Below are positions 34,985-41,597 of a stretch of DNA of 64,000 nucleotides, one piece after another; the stretch's first letter is position 1; every line of letters starts with the position of its first letter. The DNA is from Gp13-AA77 sp035946735 (GTDB taxonomy: Bacteria > Acidobacteriota > Terriglobia > UBA7540). Location: assembly GCA_035946735.1 (NCBI GenBank), contig DASYYZ010000008.1:1-64000 (forward strand), read 5' to 3'. Below the pieces are notes generated by a model. The model saw only the letters and a list, made by a program, of their open reading frames with translations, did no database searches and was not told the origin of the DNA. Both the position numbers and the translations under genes were made by a program.

Positions 34985-36117
34985 ACAGTTATCGCGCCTC
35001 GCCGCAGGTCGGCGGCGAGCAGACGATGGAACAGGTGCTCGCCCGCCTCACGCCGCACGGAAAGCCGCCCCGCTCCGTAGGCTCGCGAGCGTAGGCCCTT
35101 CTGCACACTCTCGCAAATCGCCGTGTCCTCACCCTGGACCCTGTCGCTCACGGCAATGCTCTGGCGATTGTATTGGCTCTGCGCTTCGCTGACGTCGCCA
35201 AAGTAGAAGTCGAAGATCACCGTGCAGCGATCAACCACGTTGAGCCCATCGGGGCCGCCCGGTAAGACCAGGTTCGTGTCGAGGTAGCCCTCATACCAAT
35301 TCAGCATGAAGTTCGGATACTGCCAGAGATAGTAGGAGCGATCGCCGTGTCGGGTGGCCAGCGCATCCGCGTCGGATTTCGACGTGCTGTGTACTGGGCT
35401 CGATTGGACCGTGCACCGCTCCGCGTTTTCGATGGTGTAGTGCGCACAGTCGAGCACGCTGTTCAAGCCCTTGTGCATGTGCGGAACGTGGTATCCGCCG
35501 TCGAGATAGTTGTCCACATACACCTTCCAATTGCACTTCAGGCTGTAGACGCGGCGCTCGAAAAATTGCAGCTTGCCGAGCTCGAGCGGACGGACGCGAT
35601 CGATCAGCCTTCCCAGATAATCTTCAAGACGCGGCGCTGCCGGATCAAGGTTCACCCAGACGAACTGTTCCCAGACTTCCAGCTGAGTCTGCACAAGTCC
35701 GTGCGATGACCGGTCAAAACACTGCACGCCTTCAAAATCGGTCATACCCTTCAGGCTGCCGTCAAGACCATAAGTCCACCCGTGATAGGGGCAGCGGAAG
35801 TTTGTAACGGTGCCCTGCGGCTCCCAGGCCACCGCCGTGGCGTGGTGCCGGCAGACGTTGTAAAAGGCGCGCAGTTGGCCGTCATCGCCCCGCGCCACCA
35901 GGATGGGCTCGCCGGCAACTTCGGCGGTGAAGTACTGGCCGGGCAGCGCTGCCTGGTCGAGCCTTCCGACCGTTTGCCAGTTGCGCCCGAAGACATACTC
36001 GCGCTCGAGCGCGGCGATGCGCTCGTCCGTATACCAGGGACCAGGAATGGTCGAGGCTTCGGCCAGCGGTGTTTCAGCGTTGTAACTTTCCAGAATACTT
36101 TCGAGCGAAGCGCTCAT
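34936..36117 (-). CDS. Rieske non-haem iron oxygenase, alpha subunit (GbcA/choline monooxygenase-like)
   Basis: 393 residues. The Rieske [2Fe-2S] ligands are Cys89/His91 (YNVCRHHATAV) and Cys109/His112 (RCPYHGWTYGL). The mononuclear iron histidines His210 and His215 lie in DNYLDGGYHVPHMH. Overall order and length match ring-hydroxylating oxygenase alpha subunits of the choline/glycine-betaine monooxygenase-like branch. It needs a reductase, which is not present nearby. The start overlaps the stop of the upstream HTH-TOBE gene by four bases, forming a two-gene unit. The substrate is unknown. Confidence 0.9.
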   Translation of the reverse strand: MSASLESILESYNAETPLAEASTIPGPWYTDERIAALEREYVFGRNWQTVGRLDQAALPGQYFTAEVAGEPILVARGDDGQLRAFYNVCRHHATAVAWEPQGTVTNFRCPYHGWTYGLDGSLKGMTDFEGVQCFDRSSHGLVQTQLEVWEQFVWVNLDPAAPRLEDYLGRLIDRVRPLELGKLQFFERRVYSLKCNWKVYVDNYLDGGYHVPHMHKGLNSVLDCAHYTIENAERCTVQSSPVHSTSKSDADALATRHGDRSYYLWQYPNFMLNWYEGYLDTNLVLPGGPDGLNVVDRCTVIFDFYFGDVSEAQSQYNRQSIAVSDRVQGEDTAICESVQKGLRSRAYGAGRLSVRREAGEHLFHRLLAADLRRGAITVYHAMRSGKNSETRSS

Positions 36118-36638
36118 GCCTTTCCTCTGGCAACCGCGTTCCGTCTTCGAACCGCAGAGGCGTTCTTCCGGCCGGATGGCGATGCTGATGCCTTGTTCCT
36201 GTTCGTGACCGGGCGCAAGATCATCACTTCGGTTGCTTTGATCAGCGCCGCGGCCGTATCGCCCGGCTTTAAATCGAGATCGCGGCAGGCGTCCCGCGTA
36301 ATAATGGCGGTGACGGATTGGCCCCCGATATCGAGCGTGACCTTGGCCAGCAGGCCGATGACTTCGATGGATGTGATACGCCCGACGAGCTGGTTGCGGC
36401 CACTGATCAAATGCTCCAGACCAGAGAGGAATGCCGTGGGCGTCACTCGCGGTTTGGCGGCTTGGGACGCCTTCTTGCCGGCGGCAAACAGCACTCGATC
36501 GATCTCAGTGCGCGGGATTCGATGATGGCCTCCGGCCGTCTTCACGGAACGGAGCTTGCCCCGGTAGATCCACTGTTTGAGCGTGGGATAACTGATGCCC
36601 AGCTCTTGAGCGGCTTCCGCGATGTGGAGCAGTTCCAT
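36114..36638 (-). CDS. HTH-TOBE (molybdate/oxyanion-binding) regulator
   Basis: 174 residues. An excisionase/MerR-like DNA-binding domain (HIAEAAQELGISYPTLKQWIYRGKLRSVKTAGGHHRIPRTEIDR) covers residues 4-50. A TOBE/Mop domain covers about 75-142 (SGRNQLVGRITSIEVIGLLAKVTLDIGGQSVTAIITRDACRDLDLKPGDTAAALIKATEVMI), a fold that binds molybdate or related oxyanions. The basic C-terminal tail is low-complexity. The gene overlaps and precedes the Rieske oxygenase, suggesting an oxyanion- or molybdenum-sensing local regulator, although Rieske enzymes do not use molybdenum; the ligand is open. Confidence 0.85.
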   Translation of the reverse strand: MELLHIAEAAQELGISYPTLKQWIYRGKLRSVKTAGGHHRIPRTEIDRVLFAAGKKASQAAKPRVTPTAFLSGLEHLISGRNQLVGRITSIEVIGLLAKVTLDIGGQSVTAIITRDACRDLDLKPGDTAAALIKATEVMILRPVTNRNKASASPSGRKNASAVRRRNAVARGKA

Positions 36639-36714
36639 GTTGCATCCATACGGCAGTTACATGATAGCAACGACTGGATCAAGAAAAGCAAGAGTGTGCA
36701 ACTTTTGCACAAAA

Positions 36715-36777
36715 GCGTTCACAGGGACACTATAGCCCGGCAATTGCGCCCGGCCAAGAGCGTTCATAGGGACACAA
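36715..36777 (+). repeat. Pair of 18-base direct repeats
   Basis: GCGTTCACAGGGACACTA at 36715-36732 and GCGTTCATAGGGACACAA at 36760-36777, 45 bases apart and differing at two positions. They resemble insertion-sequence ends, but no matching transposase is present. Confidence 0.6.
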
Positions 36778-36819
36778 ATTCGAGCGCAGCGAGTGGCCGA
36801 AACCGTGATAGCCTACCAG

Positions 36820-36971
36820 CCCTAAGTCGCTTTCAAGATGAGACGAAATCGGCGTATTCTAAGGGCAGGTCGGGACCACCTCGTATCGACCCGGAAGTGG
36901 TGGCCCGAGCGCGAGCAGCGCTGCCCCAAGCCGCGAGCGAGAAGGAACTGCGCGCTGCCCAGGTGATCCTT
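36820..36971 (+). repeat. First, truncated copy of an IS630-type 5' end
   Basis: A 152-base segment repeated at 37003-37154 with roughly 90% identity. It contains the presumed left end (beginning CCTAAGTCGCTTTCAAGATG) and the first 30-odd codons of the transposase, then breaks off. Confidence 0.75.
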
Positions 36972-37049
36972 GGGCATGGCCGAAAACGGTGACAGATTAC
37001 AACCCTAAGTCGCTTTCAAGATGAGACGAAATCGGCGTATTCTAAGAGT

Positions 37050-37538
37050 ATGTCGAGACTACCTCGTATCGACCCGGAAGTGGTGGCGCGAGCGCAAGCG
37101 GCGCTGCCCCAAGCCGCGAGCGTAAAGGAACTGCGCGCTGCCCAGGCGATCCTTCTTCCTGCTTTGGCTCATACCACGCTCGAACAGACAGGGGCGCTGC
37201 TGGGTGTGAGCCGTACCAGTGCGTACCTGTTGCAGCGGCGATTCCGCGAAGGGCTCGCATCCGGCGGCACACTCCGCGCACGCTGGGGCGGACGACGCCG
37301 GGCCCTGATGACGTTGGAAGAGGAAAAGGCTTTCCTGGCGCCTTGGATGGAAAAGGCGCGCAACCTGGGCTTGCCGGTAGTCTCTCCCTTGCGCGCGGCA
37401 CTGGCCGAAAAACTGGGCCGGAAAGTCGCCCCTTCGGTGTTCTACCGCCTGCTGGCACGGCACGGATGGCAAAAAGTGGCTTCCGGCACTCGACGCTCGA
37501 AGAACGGCCCGAAGCGGCCATCCTGGGTAATATCGTGA
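37050..37538 (+). pseudogene. IS630-family transposase, N-terminal half only
   Basis: 162 residues corresponding to the winged helix-turn-helix half of IS630/Tc1-type transposases: TLEQTGALLGVSRTSAYLLQRRFREGL, WGGRRRALMTLEEEKAFLAPWMEKAR, SPLRAALAEKLGRKVAPSVFYRLLARHGWQKVA. The DDE catalytic domain that normally follows is absent. The chain ends KNGPKRPSWVIS, where the last dozen codons lie in a sequence repeated at 40896-40920. The break therefore coincides with the left border of the next operon. Confidence 0.85.
37514..37538 (+). repeat. Left copy of a 25-bp direct repeat bracketing the ArsR-MerT operon
   Basis: Identical over 25 bases to 40896-40920 (begins GCGGCCATCCTGGG, ends AATATCGTGA). 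Everything between the copies is the four-gene operon. Confidence 0.85.
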
Positions 37539-37601
37539 CCAAGGTAGCACTGACCGCTCTAGCCACCCAATGTGGCCAGGGGAGTTGGTGAAATTTGCTG
37601 C

Positions 37602-37637
37602 TTGACTCTGGCTGTCTTTTCGTATTCAATTGATTGC
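37602..37637 (+). promoter_or_regulatory. Promoter and possible operator of the ArsR-rhodanese operon
   Basis: TTGACT (5/6), 17-bp spacer, TTCAAT (4/6) at 37625-37630. A perfect eight-base palindrome TCAATTGA (37626-37633) overlaps the -10 element, a position where an ArsR-type repressor could block transcription. The leader to the ATG at 37644 is very short. Confidence 0.5.
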
Positions 37638-37643
37638 TTAAGT

Positions 37644-38351
37644 ATGGTCCGCACCAAGCGATCATTCAAGGACGCAGTGTATGGCCAACTCGCGCGCGCC
37701 GGGAAGGCGCTCTCCAGCCCTAAACGCCTCGAGCTCCTCGACCTCTTGTCACAATCGCCTCGGACCGTGGAAGCGCTGGCCAAAGAGGCTAGCACTACCG
37801 TCGCCAATGCTTCTCAGCACCTTCAGGTGCTCCACGCCGGGGGTCTGGTGGAAGCAGAAAAACAAGGACGATTTGTGTGCTATCGGCTCGCAGACGAGTC
37901 GGTCGGCCGATTCTTACGTACCTTCCGGCTTCTGGCAGAGGATCGACTTGCCGAGCTCGAACGCATGAAGCAGCGCTTTTTTGCTGGTTTCGGAGGGGCG
38001 GAAGCTGTCGACGAAGCAACTCTTCTGGATCGGGCTCGTCAAGGTCAGGCCATTGTCTTGGATGTCCGCCCGAACTCGGAGTATCACAGCGCACACCTGG
38101 AGGGAGCCATATCGATTCCCTTGGAAGAGCTTGAAAACCGGCTCTCCGAGTTACCACGGGACACAGATGTTGTGGCTTACTGTCGTGGCCCGTACTGCGT
38201 TCTAGCGGCTGAGGCCGTTCGCCTGTTGCGTGGCCACGGCTTCGCAGCGCATCGGCTCGAAGCAAGCGTATATGACTGGGAGGCCCGCGGCCTACGGGTG
38301 GTGCGTGGCGCTGGCCGTAATGCGCTACCCTCAGCTCCCGGCAATTGCTGA
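37644..38351 (+). CDS. ArsR-family regulator fused to a rhodanese domain
   Basis: 235 residues from the ATG at 37644 (the open frame extends upstream but without family similarity). Residues about 15-95 form the ArsR winged helix (ALSSPKRLELLDLLSQ, TVEALAKEASTTVANASQHLQVLHAGGLVEAEKQGRFVCYRLAD). Residues about 130-225 form a rhodanese domain (VLDVRPNSEYHSAHLEGAISIPLEELENRL) with the persulfide-forming cysteine in VAYCRGPYC. Such fusions are thought to sense sulfur or thiol-reactive signals. It heads the operon with the MBL hydrolase 23 bases downstream, and probably represses it through the palindrome over its own promoter. Confidence 0.9.
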   Translation: MVRTKRSFKDAVYGQLARAGKALSSPKRLELLDLLSQSPRTVEALAKEASTTVANASQHLQVLHAGGLVEAEKQGRFVCYRLADESVGRFLRTFRLLAEDRLAELERMKQRFFAGFGGAEAVDEATLLDRARQGQAIVLDVRPNSEYHSAHLEGAISIPLEELENRLSELPRDTDVVAYCRGPYCVLAAEAVRLLRGHGFAAHRLEASVYDWEARGLRVVRGAGRNALPSAPGNC

Positions 38352-38374
38352 CATGCGATTTTAGGGACGGCCCT

Positions 38375-39115
38375 ATGATCTTGCGTCAGTTTCTTCACAC
38401 GCGCCCGGTGATTGCGGCGTCCTACCTGTTCGGTTGAGGCGGACAGGGCGTGGGCGCCGTGTGCGACCCCATCGATGACCCCACAACCTACCTGGGCGGA
38501 GCCGAAGAAAGCGGAATGAGAATCCGCTACGTCATCGACACCCATGTTCACGCCGATCACATCTCCGCGGGACGGAAACTCGCTGAGTTGGCGGGTGCCA
38601 GCTACGTCCTGCACACCAGCGCGGGCGCCCGGTACCACTTCTTCCCAGTAAATGGAGGGGATGTTCTCGACCTCGGAAACGTCCAGATCCAAGTGTGGCA
38701 TACTCCCGGCCACACACCGGAACATATCTCGCTTCTGGTCACGGATAAGACTCGCGGACCCGAGCCGTGGTTCTTGCTCAGCGGACATACGCTGATGGTC
38801 GGGGACTTGGGACGGACCGAACTTGCGTCAAGTGCTGAAGACGGCGCGCGAGCACTCTTCGAGACCCTGCAAAGGCTAAAGGCCCTTCCCGACTATGTAG
38901 AAGTGTTGCCTGGGGCTTTCTCGGGTTCGGTGTGCGGACGCTCTCTGAGCGGGAAACCGATTTCCACGATCGGGTTCGAGCGCAGGTTCAATAAGGCCTT
39001 CCAGATCGACGACAAGGACGAATTCGTGCGCCACATGTTGGAAAACATTCCAACCCCGCCGCCCGAGGCGGCCGCGATTCGGGCTATCAACCTGGGATTA
39101 CAACAGGAAAACTGA
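38375..39115 (+). CDS. MBL-fold hydrolase with an in-frame TGA, candidate selenoprotein
   Basis: A metallo-beta-lactamase-fold protein of the persulfide dioxygenase/glyoxalase II-like branch: DTHVHADHIS and HTPGHTPEH carry the metal ligands, GHTLMVGDLGRTEL and GAFSGSVCGRSLSGKP follow. The natural start is the ATG at 38375, seven bases after AGGGA, reading MILRQFLHTRPVIAASYLFG. The next codon is TGA (38435-38437), and the frame continues GGQGVGAVCDP to the end at 39115. In related proteins I recall cysteine at this SYLFG-C-GG position. A hairpin lies just downstream (38443-38462). Either selenocysteine is inserted, or the gene is mutated. Without readthrough only a GTG at 38450 could start the rest, losing the first strand of the fold. 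Confidence 0.8.
38443..38462 (+). promoter_or_regulatory. Candidate bacterial SECIS hairpin in the MBL-fold gene
   Basis: ACA-G-GGCG pairs with CGCC-G-TGT around a UGGG loop (38451-38454), with one G-G mismatch. The loop starts 14 bases after the TGA and has G at its second position, near the arrangement expected of bacterial SECIS elements, though slightly closer than the common range. Confidence 0.45.
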
Positions 39116-39176
39116 TGGCTATACCTGGCTCTAGCCCGGCGTTCGGCTGAAGCACATCAGGTGACTGCCGGGGCTC

Positions 39177-40487
39177 ATGGTTGATGAGGGAGACATGACG
39201 ATCAGGTTGGGTCTGCGCGAGAACCTGGGCCAGTTCTCGCTGCTTATCCTGATTAACATTTTCGTGGGAATGATGGTCGGGTTGGAGAGGACCGTCGTTC
39301 CACTGATCGGAGAAAAGGAGTTCGGGCTCGTCTCCAAGACCGCGATCGTTTCCTTCATCGTGAGCTTCGGCGTCACGAAGGCCGTCTGCAACCTGTTTGC
39401 TGCGCGGGTCTCGGAAACCGCCGGGCGGAAGAAAGTGCTGATCGTGGGCTGGATCATTGGCCTTCCGGTTCCTTTCATCATTATCTTCGCCAACCGCTGG
39501 TTCTGGTTCGACGTCGCCAACGTGCTGCTGGGAGTTAACCAGGCGTTGTGCTGGTCCATGACGGTGATCATGAAGGTGGACCTGGTCGGGCCAAAGCGGC
39601 GCGGGCTGGCGCTGGGCCTCAACGAATTTGCGGGCTACATCGCGGTTGGATTCACTGCTTGGATCACAGGTTACATAGCCTCCGTATACGCCCTCCGGCC
39701 GCAGCCTTTCTATCTCGGCATCGGAGTGGTTTTTGCGGGGCTGCTACTTTCACTCTTTGCAAAAGAGACCAGGCACTATGCCACGCTGGAAGCGGAGTTG
39801 CATCATCCGTCTTCGGCCGAGGCCGTACTGAATCGTAAGTCACCGGCGCATGGGCGTCCTTCCATGCGCGAGACGTTTTCCCTTGCCTCCTGGAAGGATC
39901 GCAACCTGTTCTCCTGCTGTCAGGCGGGCTTGGTCAACAACCTCAACGACGGCATGTCTTGGGGGATCTATCCGCTGTTTTTCGCGAGCTTCGGTCTTGG
40001 CGTTAGCGCCATCGGAACGATCAAAGCTGTGTATCCGGCAACTTGGGGCATTCTCCAGGTCTCTACGGGCCCGCTGAGCGACCGCTGGGGCCGAAAGCGG
40101 CTCATTGCCGGGGGAATGACTGTGCAAGCCGTGGGCATCTGGCTTACGGTTGAAGTTCCCGTCTATCGCGCGTGGATACTGGGGGCGCTGCTGCAAGGAC
40201 TTGGCACTGCGATGGTGTACCCCACGCTGCTGGCGGCAATCAGCGACGTTGCCCATCCCGAGTGGCGGGCCACCACTATGGGTGTCTATCGCTTCTGGCG
40301 CGATTTGGGATATGCGATCGGCGCACTGATTTCCGGCATCGTGGCCGATCTGTTGGGAATGCGGGCCGCCATTCAAGTGGTGGCGGTGCTGACGCTGATT
40401 TCCGGCTTGCAGGTAGCAATCAGGATGCGGGAGACGCTGGCGGCGAAGCGGTTGAGCTGGGGTGTTCCGGTTCCTGGTCGAGAGTGA
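39177..40487 (+). CDS. Major facilitator superfamily transporter
   Basis: 436 residues with 12 predicted membrane helices. The N-terminal half starts LLILINIFVGMMVGLERTVVPLIGEKEF and has the inter-helix loop SETAGRKKVLIVG (MFS motif A variant). The second half repeats it as GPLSDRWGRKRLIAG. NEFAGYIAVGFTAWITGYIAS and YRFWRDLGYAIGALISGI are in the last third of each half. The substrate is unknown. It lies between the MBL-fold gene and the MerT-like gene, 61 and 22 bases away, so the four genes form one operon; a thiol, metal or organometal efflux role is inference from this position. Confidence 0.88.
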   Translation: MVDEGDMTIRLGLRENLGQFSLLILINIFVGMMVGLERTVVPLIGEKEFGLVSKTAIVSFIVSFGVTKAVCNLFAARVSETAGRKKVLIVGWIIGLPVPFIIIFANRWFWFDVANVLLGVNQALCWSMTVIMKVDLVGPKRRGLALGLNEFAGYIAVGFTAWITGYIASVYALRPQPFYLGIGVVFAGLLLSLFAKETRHYATLEAELHHPSSAEAVLNRKSPAHGRPSMRETFSLASWKDRNLFSCCQAGLVNNLNDGMSWGIYPLFFASFGLGVSAIGTIKAVYPATWGILQVSTGPLSDRWGRKRLIAGGMTVQAVGIWLTVEVPVYRAWILGALLQGLGTAMVYPTLLAAISDVAHPEWRATTMGVYRFWRDLGYAIGALISGIVADLLGMRAAIQVVAVLTLISGLQVAIRMRETLAAKRLSWGVPVPGRE

Positions 40488-40509
40488 ATTTACTTAACAA
40501 GAGGAGCGT

Positions 40510-40815
40510 ATGAAAGACCAAACCAAGTCATTCGGCGCGAGCCTGCTCGCCACTGTGTTGGCGCTGCTGCCCAACCTTTGATGAGTGGCAGTGCTCCTTC
40601 CTGCCGCCGCCGGGCTGGCGGGCGGGAGCCTGGCTGTCAGTTTGACAGCCTACCGCGTATATCTGTTCCCTGTTTCGATCCTCGCGCTGGCAGCAGGGTT
40701 CTATCTGGCATATTGGAGGAGGCTCGGTCCCCGATGGAACCGGGCTGTGCTCTGGGTCGCTACGGTTCTATCGGCTTTCCTGTGGTCCTTGCCCTACGTC
40801 ATGCGATGGTTATGA
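40510..40815 (+). CDS. MerT-like mercury transporter with TGA-TGA in place of Cys-Cys, candidate selenoprotein
   Basis: A strong GAGGAG site precedes the ATG at 40510. The frame reads MKDQTKSFGASLLATVLALLPNL, then TGA TGA (40579-40584), then VAVLLPAAAGLAGGSLAVSLTAYRVYLF and on to LPYVMRWL at 40815. With both TGA codons read, the product has 101 residues and three membrane helices, like MerT, whose first helix carries a mercury-binding Cys-Cys pair at exactly this place. The second, cytoplasmic Cys pair of MerT is absent. TGA differs from TGC/TGT by one base, and two adjacent changes at just the metal-binding pair are unlikely by decay. Best read as a Sec-Sec MerT homologue; otherwise it is a pseudogene. 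Confidence 0.75.
40604..40625 (+). promoter_or_regulatory. Candidate bacterial SECIS hairpin in the MerT-like gene
   Basis: CCGCC-GCC (40604-40611) pairs with GGC-GG-(G)-CGG (40617-40625) around a GGGCU loop (40612-40616), with one bulged G. The loop starts 27 bases after the second TGA and begins with G, as expected for a bacterial SECIS. A second, closer hairpin (GTGGCAG/CTGCCGC, 40585-40607) is an alternative fold. GC-rich DNA makes chance hairpins common, so this is only suggestive. Confidence 0.45.
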
Positions 40816-40895
40816 TGGCAATTCAGTGAAGTGCCGGGCATTGCATGATGTAGGGCTAGGCGCCGGTGCCTCGGTTTTCCAGCGCCGAACCATCT

Positions 40896-40920
40896 GCGGC
40901 CATCCTGGGTAATATCGTGA
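40896..40920 (+). repeat. Right copy of the 25-bp direct repeat
   Basis: Identical to 37514-37538. It lies directly before the operon terminator. Confidence 0.85.
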
Positions 40921-40930
40921 GCATGTGTAG

Positions 40931-40963
40931 CGCAAGGCTCGATTTCAGCCTTGCGGCTTTTTT
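40931..40963 (+). terminator. Rho-independent terminator of the ArsR-MerT operon
   Basis: Nine-base perfect stem CGCAAGGCT/AGCCTTGCG (40931-40955, seven-base loop) followed by G-G-C and six T residues. It is in the forward direction, 115 bases after the MerT-like stop. Confidence 0.85.
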
Positions 40964-41032
40964 CGAGGACATGGAAAAGCCGCAACGCTCGAGAGATGAG
41001 CGTTGCGCCACACCCTACGGACTACGGTCCAA

Positions 41033-41116
41033 ACCGGCGCCACCACCGGGCCGGTCCAGGTGGTGACTCCGAGCGGCACGCTGACCAGCAACGTGAATTT
41101 TCAAGTGGAACCCTGA
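41033..41116 (+). pseudogene. C-terminal fragment of an IPT/TIG-domain protein
   Basis: Encodes TGATTGPVQVVTPSGT and then a normal-looking end (LTSNVNFQVEP, stop). This is the last strand pair of an IPT/TIG immunoglobulin-like domain common in acidobacterial surface proteins. The rest of the gene is missing. A 45-base segment of it recurs at 41456-41500. Confidence 0.6.
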
Positions 41117-41230
41117 AAGCATTGAACGAGCGCAACGGAGTGATGTGCCTTCCGTTGCCCGGAGGGCAACACTGTGAATAGCCGCAGGTGAAAGCCTACG
41201 GTGACAAGCAGCCTATTCGTGCCCTGCCAC

Positions 41231-41304
41231 CCTGGGAGCGCGGGCGTCCCGCCCGCTTCGTTGTCCTTCTTCGTTGTTGCGGGCGGGACGCCCGCGCTCC
41301 CAGG
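41231..41304. repeat. Long palindrome (REP-like element)
   Basis: Two 26-base perfectly complementary arms (41231-41256 and 41279-41304, containing GGGAGCGCGGGCGTCCC) around a 22-base pyrimidine-rich loop, with a further imperfect six-base extension. No coding function. It resembles dispersed repetitive extragenic palindromes. Confidence 0.8.
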
Positions 41305-41455
41305 TGGCGGAGCATGAATAATTTCCGGCGCTGCGCGAGAACGAACTGACAAAGGCCAACCCCTTCGGGGTTGCTTTCAATCTCACCCTATCACCCTCAC
41401 CCAAATCACCGTAGGTTAGCACCTGCGGCTATTCACTTCCGGCCCCTTCGGGGCC

Positions 41456-41500
41456 GGCGCCACGACCGGCCCGGTCCAAGTGGTGACTCCGAGCGGCACG
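41456..41500 (+). repeat. Second copy of the IPT/TIG-fragment sequence
   Basis: 45 bases differing from 41036-41080 at three positions, encoding GATTGPVQVVTPSGT, then diverging. Preceded by a perfect eight-base hairpin (CCGGCCCC-TTC-GGGGCCGG, 41439-41457). Confidence 0.65.
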
Positions 41501-41597
41501 CACTCGCCCTTCCCAGATACCGGAATTGCGTCCGCAGCACGGTGCGGCGCCTGCGGCTGGCGGCACCCAAATCTCAGGCTCGCTGACGAAGGTGTGC

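Larger units (their letters stand above)
36639..37049. other. Gene-free, repeat-rich stretch at the edge of the accessory region
   Basis: No intact gene. It contains two 18-base near-identical repeats and a truncated copy of an IS630 5' end, both listed separately. It marks the boundary between the Rieske/regulator unit and the island that follows. Confidence 0.6.
37003..37538 (+). mobile_element. Truncated IS630-family element
   Basis: Left end plus the 5' part of the transposase gene. The right end and the catalytic DDE half are missing, so it cannot move by itself. Its final 25 bases are not IS630-like; they are one copy of the direct repeat that recurs at 40896-40920. Confidence 0.7.
40816..41597. 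other. Gene-free stretch with repeats and gene fragments
   Basis: About 780 bases without an intact gene. It holds the right copy of the 25-bp repeat, the operon terminator, a second hairpin with ten-base arms (40981-40990 and 40998-41007), two IPT/TIG-domain fragments and a long palindrome. This looks like a site of repeated insertion and loss. Confidence 0.65.

Noticed and set aside
40585..40815. A separate 76-residue gene starting with GTG right after the TGA-TGA
   Set aside because: It would lack a ribosome-binding site and the first membrane helix; the good site lies before the ATG at 40510.
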